This document shows, one piece after another, positions 16,939 through 26,603 of a DNA stretch of 64,000 bases; the first letter of the stretch is position 1, and every line of letters starts with the position of its first letter. Origin of the DNA: Candidatus Izemoplasma sp. GTDB taxonomy: Bacteria > Bacillota_I > Bacilli_A > Izemoplasmatales > Izemoplasmataceae. Under the pieces are notes generated by a model. The model had not been told where the DNA came from. It saw nothing but the letters and a program-made list of their open reading frames with translations, and did no database searches. The stretch covers positions 372,001-436,000 of the forward strand of contig JAXKVY010000001.1 in assembly GCA_036172455.1 (NCBI GenBank), written 5' to 3'. Position numbers and translations under genes: made by a program.

Positions 16939-18696
16939 TTACTCCTTTTTTAATGCGTAGATTAAGTTTTGGGCTTGGGGCTCAGTTAATCCTAAAGCTT
17001 TTAACTCTTCTAAACTGACTAACTTCATTTTATGTATTGTTTTGTATTTTTTCAATAGTTTTTCCTTAGTTTTTTTACCAATCCCTGGAATATCGTCTAA
17101 AACAGAGTTGAAGATGCCTTTTGATCGGACATTCTTATGATAATTAACCGCAAATCGATGAGCTTCATCTTGAATCCGCGTGAGTAGATGAAAGGCATCT
17201 GAGGTTGTTTTAAGCGGCACACTTTCAAAGTTCTCTGTCAATAAATGATTGGTTGAGTGACTCTTATCTTTCACAAGTCCAGCTAAAGGAATATCAAGAT
17301 TAAAATCGCTTAATATTGATTTTGCCGCTGTGAGTTGTGGCTTTCCCCCATCAACTAAAATTAAATCAGGTTTCGGGAGGTCATTCATTAACACCCGGTA
17401 ATATCTACGATAAAGTATTTCTTTCATCATCGCAAAGTCTGAATCTGTTTGGGCTTTTTTAATTTTGAATTTTCGGTAATCATTTTTACTTGGTTTGCCG
17501 TCTTTAAAAACAACCAATGAACTGACTGCATTACTACCAAAAAGATTTGAGTTATCAAAGGCTTCGATGTGATGTGGGGTTGGAATATGAAGTTTTTCAC
17601 CGATTCTTTCAATTGCGCCAATCGTTCGTTCATATTCACGTTTAATGACGGTACGTTTTTCTAGTAACGCTTGTTTGGCATTATCAATAGCTAGTTGAAG
17701 CAACTTCGCTTTGGGTCCTCGTTTCGGGATATGGATTTTTGTATTTAAAAATTCTTGTAAGGAAGCATCATCTAATGATTCTGGAATAAAGACCTCTTTA
17801 GGGATTGCTTCACGATCATAAAACTGCGATAAGTAATCGATTAATGAGGTAATCGGATCGGTATAGATTTCAACCAGTTTTTGATGTCTTGCGGTGATTT
17901 TACCATTTCGAATGAAAAAGATTTCAATTGATAATAAGTGATCATCATCATAGTATCCAATCACATCCCGGTCTTTCATATCATTTAGATTGATTCGTTG
18001 TTTTTCTGTCGTTGTTTTAATATCTTCAATCGTTTTTTTATATTCATTAGCGCGTTCAAATTCTAATGCTTCACTCGCTTGATACATCTGCGTTTCGAGC
18101 GTTTTTATTACAGCTTTTGTATCCCCTTTTAAAAAGCGTCTAATATCGTCAATGATTGGTTTATAATCGGCTTTTTTGATTGGGTTGATACATGGTGCTA
18201 GACATTGTCCTATATGGTAATATAAACATTCTTGTTTAGGGAGTGTGTCACACTTTCTAAGGGGATATATTTTATTGAGTATACGGACAGTTTCTCTAGC
18301 TGCTTTAACGTTAGGATAGGGACCAAAGAGTCGGCCACTTTGTTTTTTAACATTCCGTGTAATAATCAGTTTGGGATGCATCTCATTCGTGATTTCAATA
18401 TATGGATAGGTTTTATCATCCGTTAACATAATATTATATCGGGGATTATATTTTTTGATTAAGTTCAGTTCTAATAATAACGCATCTAACTCACTTTTTG
18501 TCATAATATAAGAGATATCAGCGATATTCATCACAAGTCGAGCTGTTTTAGCATCATGGCTTCCTGTGAAATAAGAGGCTACCCGTTTTTTTAAATCTTT
18601 GGCTTTCCCAACATAAATAATTTTCCCATCGGCATTTTTAAACTGATAAGACCCTGGTTTATTTGGTATTAAGGCAATTTTCTCTTTTAATGTCAT
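16939..18696 (-). CDS. uvrC: Excinuclease ABC subunit C
   Basis: UvrC makes the two incisions flanking a UvrB-bound DNA lesion. The N-terminal GIY-YIG domain ('GSYQFKNADGKIIYVGKAKD'), the four-cysteine region ('CDTLPKQECLYYHIGQC'), a UvrB-binding segment near 200-235, the RNase H-like C-terminal half ('IEAFDNSNLFGSNAVSSLVV', 'LVDGGKPQL') and the terminal helix-hairpin-helix are all present. The ATG at 18694-18696 is preferred over a GTG three codons earlier because GAGGTG sits six bases before it. The tetR stop overlaps this ribosome site. Confidence 0.96.
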   Translation of the reverse strand: MTLKEKIALIPNKPGSYQFKNADGKIIYVGKAKDLKKRVASYFTGSHDAKTARLVMNIADISYIMTKSELDALLLELNLIKKYNPRYNIMLTDDKTYPYIEITNEMHPKLIITRNVKKQSGRLFGPYPNVKAARETVRILNKIYPLRKCDTLPKQECLYYHIGQCLAPCINPIKKADYKPIIDDIRRFLKGDTKAVIKTLETQMYQASEALEFERANEYKKTIEDIKTTTEKQRINLNDMKDRDVIGYYDDDHLLSIEIFFIRNGKITARHQKLVEIYTDPITSLIDYLSQFYDREAIPKEVFIPESLDDASLQEFLNTKIHIPKRGPKAKLLQLAIDNAKQALLEKRTVIKREYERTIGAIERIGEKLHIPTPHHIEAFDNSNLFGSNAVSSLVVFKDGKPSKNDYRKFKIKKAQTDSDFAMMKEILYRRYYRVLMNDLPKPDLILVDGGKPQLTAAKSILSDFNLDIPLAGLVKDKSHSTNHLLTENFESVPLKTTSDAFHLLTRIQDEAHRFAVNYHKNVRSKGIFNSVLDDIPGIGKKTKEKLLKKYKTIHKMKLVSLEELKALGLTEPQAQNLIYALKKE

Positions 18697-18701
18697 TCGT
18701 G

Positions 18702-19295
18702 TCACCTCGAAATATGTCGATTTTCAAATAGCGCCATCGATACTTGGCGAAATGTTTGTGAATAAATTGTAGCCAGTTCATTAGGTGCTTCTTGTTTCCC
18801 CCGTTTATGCCAACGTGATAAGAGTGTCCATGCACTTGAGGCAACAATTTCTAATGTGTACGTTTCGGCTGTTGTGTTATTAATCATAATCGGGTAGAAC
18901 TGATCTTTAAAATACGTAATTAACTTTAGTATACCATTTACCATCATATAATCACACTTTGTCTTTAAAACAACGTCTACCATTTCTTTTTCTTGGTTGA
19001 TTTTTTCAAAGAAATAACGAATTAAATATTGTTCATCTTCAGGCATGTCACTTGAGTACAAAGAAACTAAATCATCATATAACTGACTAAAAAAAGACAG
19101 TATTTTAGCTTCAACCACATCTGTCATTGAATGAAAATGACGGTAAAATGTTGCGCGTGAAATTCCCGCTTTATCGATCAGTTGAGAAATTGTTATTGAT
19201 GATACTTTTTTTGACTTCAATAACTGATGTAATGCTTCAAATGTCCACTCTCTCGTATATCGAACACGGACATCTTCTTTCTCATTTTGAAACAT
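18702..19295 (-). CDS. TetR/AcrR-family transcriptional regulator
   Basis: A 197-residue repressor with an N-terminal helix-turn-helix ('ITISQLIDKAGISRATFYRHF', residues about 33-53) and a variable ligand-binding domain of the TetR C-terminal type. The ATG at 19293-19295 has AAGGAGG; the longer open frame crosses the promoter. It is divergent from the RND pump gene across a 119-bp gap, the standard arrangement for a local drug-pump repressor, and is cotranscribed with uvrC. Confidence 0.88.
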   Translation of the reverse strand: MFQNEKEDVRVRYTREWTFEALHQLLKSKKVSSITISQLIDKAGISRATFYRHFHSMTDVVEAKILSFFSQLYDDLVSLYSSDMPEDEQYLIRYFFEKINQEKEMVDVVLKTKCDYMMVNGILKLITYFKDQFYPIMINNTTAETYTLEIVASSAWTLLSRWHKRGKQEAPNELATIYSQTFRQVSMALFENRHISR

Positions 19296-19305
19296 ATTTG
19301 GCCTC

Positions 19306-19390
19306 CTTGTTTCACAAGTTTCATAACGCTTTATCTTCTCTATAATATAGTTTATCATAATAGTAGGTTTGAGACAATTGTTTCATAACG
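19306..19390. promoter_or_regulatory. Divergent tetR/RND control region with repeated operator-like sites
   Basis: The 11-mer GTTTCATAACG occurs twice (19318-19328 and 19380-19390). Each copy is preceded by a palindrome: CTTGT-TTC-ACAAG (19306-19318) and TGAGACAATTGTTTCA with one mismatch (19370-19385). TATAAT lies at 19341-19346 between them. This looks like a pair of TetR operators, one next to each start. Confidence 0.5.
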
Positions 19391-19414
19391 ATATGTGTGT
19401 ATAGGAGGGTTATT

Positions 19415-22258
19415 ATGTCGATTATTATTAGATTACGATGGGTTTTCATCTTACTAGCGATTGGGCTATTGGCGGTTGGTATGTATTTAACCACTGATAT
19501 TCCCAAACAAGAAATGCCCACAATGAAAACACCCTATTTGCTCGTGTCAACTACTGTTGATCCAAATCATCAGTCACTTGATCAAACCATTCAATCGATC
19601 CATGACTATTTAGAAGACTTTGAAGAGGTTAATTATATCAAAACACGGCATATCCAAAACACCGTGCTTTTTGAGATTGTTTTGTCATATGATACCAGTA
19701 ATGTTAACCGCCTTAAAGAGACACTAACAAACGGGATGAAAACATATGAAAACGGAGCTATTACCTCTGTTGATAAAATCCATTATGTGGCGAGAAATAG
19801 CATGATTTTTATGATAACTGGCGAGTTAGATACGTTAAATATAACCGCTAACACATTAATTGATGAACTCAGTGACTATGATGATATCATTGATATCTCA
19901 CAACATAATATGTATTCTGAACAACTCGAGATTGTCTTGCATCCTGAGTTATTATCTCAATATAATATTAGTCCACTTACGGTTTACAACATCTTAGATA
20001 GTCAAGAGGCTATGACAGATCATATTATTGATGACACCACACTCACGACTATCAAGCAAACACCACTACAAGCAAATCCATTAGTAACACTAGAGGATGT
20101 GGCATCATTCAATATTACACCCGGAACACAAACGACATATAATGATGATGTTTCTGTGATTGTTGCGGCTAACTTTAAAGATGGAATCGACTATACCGTC
20201 TATGAAACTGAAATACAAAATCTAATTACTGAAATTGAAAACACGTCCAATCATACAATAACGCCAATCGTTTTCTTACCTGAAGATGTCAATGATCAAT
20301 TCAATAATTTATTGATGAGTGTCTTATATGCAATCGTTATTGTCTTTTTTGTTATTATGTTAGGCCTCGGAATAAGACAGAGTCTGATTGTTGTTGCAAT
20401 TGTGCCTACAATTGTTTTCACAACCATCATTTGGCTATATGTATTAGGCTATGAACTTCATAAGTTATCGATCATTGGCCTCATATTGTCGATTGGGATG
20501 ATGGTTGATAATGCGATTGTCCTAACAGAAGGTACAAAAACATTTTTAGAACAAGGTTACTCAAAAGAACGTGCTAGTATGGCTGCGATTAAGAAAAACT
20601 TCTGGCCAATATTTACCGCAACACTCACCACACTGATCGCGTTTGGTAGTATTATTTTTATTCCTGGTTTCGTTGGCGAACTTATCCGTAGTTTACCTGT
20701 CACAGTCCTTATTACAATCGCACTTAGTCTTTTGATAAGCGTTATTTTAACGCCTATTTTAGCGATGTTTTTCGTTAAAACAAAAACCCATAAAAAACGT
20801 TCTTATGGCTGGTTTGATGATGCGATTAAACGCAGTATACATCACCCTTATTTAATCCTCTCAGTCATACTTATACTAGGGACTGTGATAGGATATTTCA
20901 CAGTCACAACACGGGATATTAATCTTTACCCAAGTGAAGAAAAAACAGACTTTTATGTCAATATTATCAGTGAAGATGAAAGGTCTTTAAGTGAGACAGT
21001 CAATCAATTAGAGATAATTTTCGATCAAAATGAATATATTACCGGTGTCTCAACAGCATTTAACACCGACTTGCCACGTTTTCATTTTAGTCAAACTGCC
21101 TTACCTATGCTTACTCCAAGCGCTCGATTATATGTCAATACTACCTATCAAAAAGCGGATATGTTAGCGTTTATTGAAACATTTGATTTAACTCCGTTTG
21201 ATGATAGTGTCACAGTTGAGATCAAAACACTAAAACTGAGTCCGCCAGATGCCCCACTAGAAGTAATCCTCACTGGTGAAAACGCAACTAGTGATGTCAA
21301 TCATATTTATACCCTTTTACAAGATGATGCGCGAATCGATACGATTTATAAAACAACATCTATGACAAAGGAGAGTTTGCGTCTCAGTCCTCTTCAATCT
21401 ATGGATGAACACACATCACAAGAACAGCTTCAGTTAATGAATCGACTATTAATACAGGAAACAATCTTGCAAACAACCACAAATAATAACACGATTCAAA
21501 CAAAATTAATGATTGACCATTCTCAAAACATAGGTATTATTCCATTAACAAGTTTAAGTGATGGGTCTTCATATCCGCTCACGCAACTTGTCACATTTAA
21601 TCAAGAACCGACTGATATTATTACATATTATTATAATAATCATCCAGCTGGATATTTATCAATTACACCGCATCATAATCGCGACATTGTTGATATAGAA
21701 GCAACTATTTTAGAAGAAATTTCTAATAATACAGAAGTTGAATTTACTGGTGAAAATGAACTCTTCATTACGTTATCAAATGCCCTTTTAATTGCTGGAG
21801 GAATTGCCATCGTCATTATGTATTTATTGTTAGTTTTACAGTTTCGTCATTTCATTTATCCATTAGTCATCTTTACCACTATACCACTTGCGTTTATTGG
21901 AAGTTTAAGTGGACTATTAATTTTTGATTATGATATCACTGTATCCGCATTAATTGGTATGGTGAGTTTAATTGGCGTAACGGTTAATATTGGTATCTTA
22001 CTGATCGAAGAAATTATTAAGCAAACACAATTATTGCCCCTAGAAGCTGCTTGTATTATTGGAACGAAGCATCGTATCAGACCCATTTTATTAACCAGTA
22101 TGACCACCATTTTAGGTCTTATCCCATTATATATAACAGGAGGAGATTTCTTTAGACCACTGGCAATCACATTCATATTTGGCATGATTTTTGCGACACT
22201 TTTAAGCCTATTTGTCATTCCAATGATGGTTTATCTAAGCCGTAAAGCAAAAATGTGA
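19415..22258 (+). CDS. RND-family efflux permease (AcrB/SwrC-like)
   Basis: A 947-residue inner-membrane proton-driven pump. TM1 is at the N terminus ('RWVFILLAIGLLAVGMYL'), followed by a porter domain, six TM helices from about residue 300, a second porter domain and TM8-12. The TM4 motif 'GLILSIGMMVDNAIVLTEG' has Asp-Asn where AcrB has Asp-Asp. No membrane-fusion protein is adjacent. The ATG at 19415 is preceded by AGGAGGG; the six-codon longer frame is less likely. The divergent TetR probably controls it. Substrates cannot be inferred. Confidence 0.88.
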   Translation: MSIIIRLRWVFILLAIGLLAVGMYLTTDIPKQEMPTMKTPYLLVSTTVDPNHQSLDQTIQSIHDYLEDFEEVNYIKTRHIQNTVLFEIVLSYDTSNVNRLKETLTNGMKTYENGAITSVDKIHYVARNSMIFMITGELDTLNITANTLIDELSDYDDIIDISQHNMYSEQLEIVLHPELLSQYNISPLTVYNILDSQEAMTDHIIDDTTLTTIKQTPLQANPLVTLEDVASFNITPGTQTTYNDDVSVIVAANFKDGIDYTVYETEIQNLITEIENTSNHTITPIVFLPEDVNDQFNNLLMSVLYAIVIVFFVIMLGLGIRQSLIVVAIVPTIVFTTIIWLYVLGYELHKLSIIGLILSIGMMVDNAIVLTEGTKTFLEQGYSKERASMAAIKKNFWPIFTATLTTLIAFGSIIFIPGFVGELIRSLPVTVLITIALSLLISVILTPILAMFFVKTKTHKKRSYGWFDDAIKRSIHHPYLILSVILILGTVIGYFTVTTRDINLYPSEEKTDFYVNIISEDERSLSETVNQLEIIFDQNEYITGVSTAFNTDLPRFHFSQTALPMLTPSARLYVNTTYQKADMLAFIETFDLTPFDDSVTVEIKTLKLSPPDAPLEVILTGENATSDVNHIYTLLQDDARIDTIYKTTSMTKESLRLSPLQSMDEHTSQEQLQLMNRLLIQETILQTTTNNNTIQTKLMIDHSQNIGIIPLTSLSDGSSYPLTQLVTFNQEPTDIITYYYNNHPAGYLSITPHHNRDIVDIEATILEEISNNTEVEFTGENELFITLSNALLIAGGIAIVIMYLLLVLQFRHFIYPLVIFTTIPLAFIGSLSGLLIFDYDITVSALIGMVSLIGVTVNIGILLIEEIIKQTQLLPLEAACIIGTKHRIRPILLTSMTTILGLIPLYITGGDFFRPLAITFIFGMIFATLLSLFVIPMMVYLSRKAKM

Positions 22259-22287
22259 CAATATATCACTTTTTTACAGTATTGATG

Positions 22288-22315
22288 TTTACAAACCTTG
22301 TCAAAATGGTATACT
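22288..22315 (+). promoter_or_regulatory. Promoter of the MATE transporter gene
   Basis: TTTACA (22288-22293), 16 bases, TATACT (22310-22315) with TGg before it as an extended -10. It lies 24 bases before the start codon. Confidence 0.6.
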
Positions 22316-22338
22316 AGATTAGTGAGAAGGTGACAATA

Positions 22339-23787
22339 ATGAGTGTCGATGATAAAAAACGTTACTTAATTTTAAAAGATCCCAATATTTACAAAGGACT
22401 CATTTTACTAGCATTTCCACTAATGCTAAACAATTTAATTAGAACTTTACATGATTTAATTGACATGTATTTCGTATCCAAAATTGATGGGTACGCATCT
22501 GAAGCTATTACCTCTATTGGCGTAACATTTCCAATTACATTTACCTATATATCATTAGGGATGGGGCTCAGTGTTGCAGGGACTGCATTAATTAGTCAGT
22601 TATATGGCTCTAGCCAATTTGAAAGAAGTCGTGAATACGCAACGCATCTGGTTATGATTGCGTTAATAATTGGACTCGTAATGAATGTCCTTGGTTTCTT
22701 TCTAGCAAGTCCAATTATGCATTTAATGGGTGCGGAAGGATTCACATTAGAAAACAGTATAGGGTATTTACGCATACGTGCATTTGAACTCCCATTTCTA
22801 TTTCTATTTTTTGCCTTTACTGCCATTAGACAAAGTAGTGGTGATACGATAACACCCGTTATCTTGGGGGTTGTCGCAATGGTTTTAAACACCATACTAT
22901 CTCCGATTATGATTGTTGACCAGCTTGACATTTTTCAAAATGTCACGGTGTTCAATAGATCACTTGCTTTTACAATAAACGGATTTGATTTAGGTGTTCG
23001 CGGAGCCTCGTTAGCCACTGTCATTGCCAATGTTGTGATTATGCCATTTGCGTTTGTGTTGTTGCTAAAATCTAAGACAGGTATTCATATTTACAGTCGC
23101 TATTTAAAACCGAATATTGATATTGTGAAAGAGATTATTTCAACCGCAATCCCCGCATCCTTTGGCCAAGCTATTACAGCGATTGGATTTGGTGTTTTAA
23201 ATGGTTTCATTTTATCATATGGTGAAGAAACCGCCGCAGCTTTTAACATTGGGAACCGTATAGCTAGTATGTTCTTACATCCTGTTATGGCTATAGGTGG
23301 CGTACTTAGTGCTTATATTGGACAAAATATTGGTAATTTAAATCCTAAAAGAGCAAAAGAAACCTTTTATAAAGGTTTACGCTTAAGTCTTGTATTAATG
23401 ACATCAATGGCTGTAATTGGATTCTTTGTAAGAGAACCCATGGCAAAAATTTTCCTTGCCGATAACCCGTTTGCACTAGACTTGGCTGTCACTTATATGT
23501 ATTACTTGTTTATAGGGTTACCATTAATGGCGATTTTCCAAACCTATATTGGTGTTTATAACGGAAATGGTAAAACACATTTGACATTCTGGCTCGGAAT
23601 CATTCGCTTATGGGGTATCCGGATTCCTTTAATCTTAGCCTTCAAAAATCTTACCGATCTCGGAAGTAGTGGTATCTGGTATGCAATGTTAAGTAGTAAT
23701 ATCATTATCGCAGTCATTGGATTCTTCTTATATAAACTCTATATTACATTCGAACCGAAAGTCCAAATCAAACCTACAATCGCGTAA
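22339..23787 (+). CDS. MATE-family multidrug/Na+ antiporter
   Basis: A 482-residue, twelve-helix transporter. The family start 'GLILLAFPLMLNNLIRTLHDLID' and 'GASLATVIANVV' in the sixth helix are typical of MatE proteins, with the internal repeat of two six-helix bundles. The ATG at 22339 has AAGGTG six bases upstream; a GTG at 22330 is in the ribosome site itself. It has its own promoter and ends in a hairpin terminator shared with the convergent rbfA operon. The exported compound is unknown. Confidence 0.92.
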   Translation: MSVDDKKRYLILKDPNIYKGLILLAFPLMLNNLIRTLHDLIDMYFVSKIDGYASEAITSIGVTFPITFTYISLGMGLSVAGTALISQLYGSSQFERSREYATHLVMIALIIGLVMNVLGFFLASPIMHLMGAEGFTLENSIGYLRIRAFELPFLFLFFAFTAIRQSSGDTITPVILGVVAMVLNTILSPIMIVDQLDIFQNVTVFNRSLAFTINGFDLGVRGASLATVIANVVIMPFAFVLLLKSKTGIHIYSRYLKPNIDIVKEIISTAIPASFGQAITAIGFGVLNGFILSYGEETAAAFNIGNRIASMFLHPVMAIGGVLSAYIGQNIGNLNPKRAKETFYKGLRLSLVLMTSMAVIGFFVREPMAKIFLADNPFALDLAVTYMYYLFIGLPLMAIFQTYIGVYNGNGKTHLTFWLGIIRLWGIRIPLILAFKNLTDLGSSGIWYAMLSSNIIIAVIGFFLYKLYITFEPKVQIKPTIA

Positions 23788-23801
23788 ATTAACTATAAAA
23801 T

Positions 23802-23835
23802 AAAGACTAATTTCAACTATGAAATTAGTCTTTTT
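23802..23835. terminator. Bidirectional terminator between the MATE gene and rbfA
   Basis: Fourteen-bp stem (23802-23815 with 23820-23833), ACTA loop, T run on the plus strand; on the minus strand the hairpin is followed by TTTATTTTAT. Confidence 0.9.
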
Positions 23836-23845
23836 CGTTATTCAT

Positions 23846-24193
23846 TTATTCGTCATCATCCGGTAACACTTTTTTCAGTCCACGTTCAATGCGGTTACCA
23901 TACTCAAGTGATTCATCGTATTTGAAATGAATCTGAGGGCTTTTGCGCATATGAACCCGTTGCGCTAACAAGGTTCTAACATATTTTTTAGAATGTTCTA
24001 ATGCACGGCGTGCTTCTTTCTTTTTCTCATCATCACCTAAAATGGTATAGTAGACAGTTAAATGACTATAATCATTTGTTAATTTTACGGCTGTAATGGT
24101 AATAAATCCAATCCGATCATCTTTAACATCGGTTTGATAAATTTTTGAAAGTTGACGTTGAATGTCGGTTTGTAGATGTTCTACTTTACTCAT
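23846..24193 (-). CDS. rbfA: Ribosome-binding factor A
   Basis: RbfA (115 residues, KH-like fold) assists 16S rRNA 5'-end maturation and 30S assembly. The start '[20 protein letters not shown]' and the block 'VYYTILGDDEKKKEARRALE' followed by 'VHMRKSPQIHFKYDESLEYGNRIE' are characteristic. Its ATG overlaps the infB stop by one base (TAATG), so it is translationally coupled as last gene of the nusA-infB operon. Confidence 0.95.
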   Translation of the reverse strand: MSKVEHLQTDIQRQLSKIYQTDVKDDRIGFITITAVKLTNDYSHLTVYYTILGDDEKKKEARRALEHSKKYVRTLLAQRVHMRKSPQIHFKYDESLEYGNRIERGLKKVLPDDDE

Positions 24194-26019
24194 TATGTAC
24201 GTTTCACTTCACGTTCGACTGATGCTTCGATGACATCGCCAACTTTAATATCGTTGAATCGTTCAATCATAATACCACATTCAAATCCACTTCTGACTTC
24301 TTTCACGTCATCTTTAAACCGTTTTAATGATGCCATTTTACCTTCAAATACAACGATTCCATCTCGAATGACACGCACTAAACTATTCCGTTCAATAGTT
24401 CCGCTTGTCACATAACATCCTGCGATTGTACCGACTTTAGAGATTTTGAATGTATCTCTAACTTCTGCTTCTCCGGTTACCACTTCTTCATATACTGGAT
24501 CTAACATACCTGTTAAAGCTTGTTCTATCTCATCTAAGGCTTTATAGATGATGTTATAAAGTCGGATGTCAATACCTTTTTCTTTCGCATTTTCACGTAC
24601 TTTTGCTGGTGGACGGACATTGAAACCAACAATAATTGCCCCACTTGCAACAGCAAGCGTTACATCGGTATCGGTAATGGTTCCAACACTTGAACGAATC
24701 ACATCAATTTTAGTTCCTTCAACATTGATTTGTTCAATGGATGCTTTTAAAGCTTCAATACTCCCGTGTGTGTCTCCTTTGATGATAATGCGAAGTTCTT
24801 TTGTTTTCCCATCATCATAGTCTTTAAACATTTCTTCTAATGTCATTGCACGACCAACACCACGTTCTTCTTGCCATGCTCTATGTGCGCGTTCTTCTGC
24901 CACAGTACGCACTTGTTTTTCATCTTCTAAGACCATAAACGAGTCACCAGCTTGGGGGACATCATCGAGGCCAATAACCTCAACAGCTTTTGATGGTGCT
25001 GCTGCTTCTAATGGTTGATTCATTTCATCAACCATTGCGCGAACACGTCCATACGTATTTCCAACAACAAAATTATCTCCGACTTTTAAAGTTCCGTTTT
25101 TTACCAATAATGTTGCGACTGGTCCACGTCCTTTAGTCAGTTGTGATTCAATCACTGTCCCTGAGGCAAAGCGGTTAGGGTTTGCTTTAAATTGTTCCAT
25201 TTCGGCGGTAAGTTGAATCATCTCTAATAGATTATCAACACCTTCACCGGTTAGGGCAGAGAGTTCACAAAAAATGGTTTCTCCTCCCCATTCTTCTGGG
25301 ATTAAATTATATTCAGATAATTCTTGTTTTACACGATCAGGATTTGCCCCAACCATATCAATTTTGTTAATAGCGACAATGATTGGTACTTCAGCAGCCT
25401 TCGCATGATCGATTGCTTCTTTAGTTTGTGGCATGACCCCATCATCTGCGGCAACCACTAAAATGGTAATATCCGTTACTTGTGCACCACGGGCACGCAT
25501 CTCTGTAAATGCCGCATGTCCTGGTGTATCAATAAACGTAATTAAACGATTATTCTTTTTTACTTGGTATGCCCCAATATGTTGGGTAATTCCGCCTGCT
25601 TCACCTTCCGTTACACGTGTATTTCTAATCGTATCTAATAATGTTGTTTTACCATGATCTACGTGCCCCATAATTGTAACAACCGCTGGGCGTTCTTCGA
25701 GATCTTTTTCATCATCAACGATTTTCATTTCATCAAAACGAGAAACGTCTGTAATTTGTGCATCTTTTAACTCTTTACCGAATTCGAGTGCCACAAGTTC
25801 AATCGTTTCACGATCAACTGTTTGGTTTTGATTTGCCATTATACCTAAGTTCATTAATGTTTTAATAACATCACCAACAGCTACATCTAATCCTTCAGCA
25901 ACTTCAGCAACCGTCATACCATCTTCATAATATAATATATTTGAATCTGTTTCTTTATCTGTAGGAAGATTCGATAATCTTGTATCCTCTTTCTTTTGCT
26001 TTTTGATGGATTTACTCAT
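24193..26019 (-). CDS. infB: Translation initiation factor IF-2
   Basis: GTPase that delivers formyl-Met-tRNA to the ribosome. The 608 residues hold one IF2_N module ('[19 protein letters not shown]'), the G domain with G1 '[14 protein letters not shown]', G3 'DTPGH' and G4 'NKID', and C-terminal domains II-IV. It is short: the long basic N-terminal extension seen in Bacillus or Escherichia is missing. ATG at 26017-26019 has GAGGTG six bases upstream; the apparent GTG three codons earlier is that ribosome site. Confidence 0.96.
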   Translation of the reverse strand: MSKSIKKQKKEDTRLSNLPTDKETDSNILYYEDGMTVAEVAEGLDVAVGDVIKTLMNLGIMANQNQTVDRETIELVALEFGKELKDAQITDVSRFDEMKIVDDEKDLEERPAVVTIMGHVDHGKTTLLDTIRNTRVTEGEAGGITQHIGAYQVKKNNRLITFIDTPGHAAFTEMRARGAQVTDITILVVAADDGVMPQTKEAIDHAKAAEVPIIVAINKIDMVGANPDRVKQELSEYNLIPEEWGGETIFCELSALTGEGVDNLLEMIQLTAEMEQFKANPNRFASGTVIESQLTKGRGPVATLLVKNGTLKVGDNFVVGNTYGRVRAMVDEMNQPLEAAAPSKAVEVIGLDDVPQAGDSFMVLEDEKQVRTVAEERAHRAWQEERGVGRAMTLEEMFKDYDDGKTKELRIIIKGDTHGSIEALKASIEQINVEGTKIDVIRSSVGTITDTDVTLAVASGAIIVGFNVRPPAKVRENAKEKGIDIRLYNIIYKALDEIEQALTGMLDPVYEEVVTGEAEVRDTFKISKVGTIAGCYVTSGTIERNSLVRVIRDGIVVFEGKMASLKRFKDDVKEVRSGFECGIMIERFNDIKVGDVIEASVEREVKRT

Positions 26020-26041
26020 CAAATTCACCTCTTTCTTAAAA

Positions 26042-26335
26042 TCATAATTCCTTTTTTATAGCATCGTTAAACCCCTTATCAAGCACCATCATCATTGCAT
26101 GATTTTGTGTACCAACTGCCTGTGATAACTCTTTTTTAGAATATTTAGTACACAGAACCAACTTGTAATGATGCGCTTTTTTGTTGACCTTATCCTTGAT
26201 ATTACTACCCGCATCTTGTCCTAAAAAGATTACGGGTTGTTGTAACTCTTTTAACGCATCTAATACATTTTTTTCACCAATCACAAGTTTCCCTGCGCGT
26301 TTGGCTAATCCTAATAACGATAAGACTTTATCCAT
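26042..26335 (-). CDS. L7Ae-family RNA-binding protein (YlxQ-like)
   Basis: A 97-residue K-turn-binding protein of the ribosomal L7Ae/L30e/S12e family. '[21 protein letters not shown]' at the start and '[16 protein letters not shown]' are typical. It lies 1 bp after rnpM and 22 bp before infB, the conserved place of ylxQ in Bacillota. Its exact cellular role is poorly defined. Confidence 0.9.
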   Translation of the reverse strand: MDKVLSLLGLAKRAGKLVIGEKNVLDALKELQQPVIFLGQDAGSNIKDKVNKKAHHYKLVLCTKYSKKELSQAVGTQNHAMMMVLDKGFNDAIKKEL

Positions 26336-26336
26336 C

Positions 26337-26603
26337 TCAATCTACCATGTTTAGCAATGTCTCGTAGATCTCATCTGGTACCTCTGTGTTGAGATGTTTA
26401 TTTAAACGCTTATTCTTTTGTGCTTTTTTAATCACTGAAACATCACGTTTGACATATGCGCCACGTCCATTGGCTTTTTGTGTTTCATCAACAAAAATGT
26501 TGCCATCTTTTGTTTTTACAACACGCAATAAATGCTGTTTTGGAAGACGTTCTTGTGTGATAACACACGTTCTAAGTGGAACTTTTCTATTCTTCTTCAT
26601 CAT
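26337..26603 (-). CDS. rnpM: RnpM/YlxR (DUF448), RNase P modulator
   Basis: An 88-residue basic protein of the YlxR family, reported to bind and modulate RNase P RNA. The signature 'PLRTCVITQERLPKQHLLRVV' and 'KANGRGAYVKRD' is complete. The start overlaps the nusA end by 14-17 bp (two adjacent ATG codons) with no separate ribosome site, pointing to coupling with nusA. Confidence 0.93.
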   Translation of the reverse strand: MMKKNRKVPLRTCVITQERLPKQHLLRVVKTKDGNIFVDETQKANGRGAYVKRDVSVIKKAQKNKRLNKHLNTEVPDEIYETLLNMVD

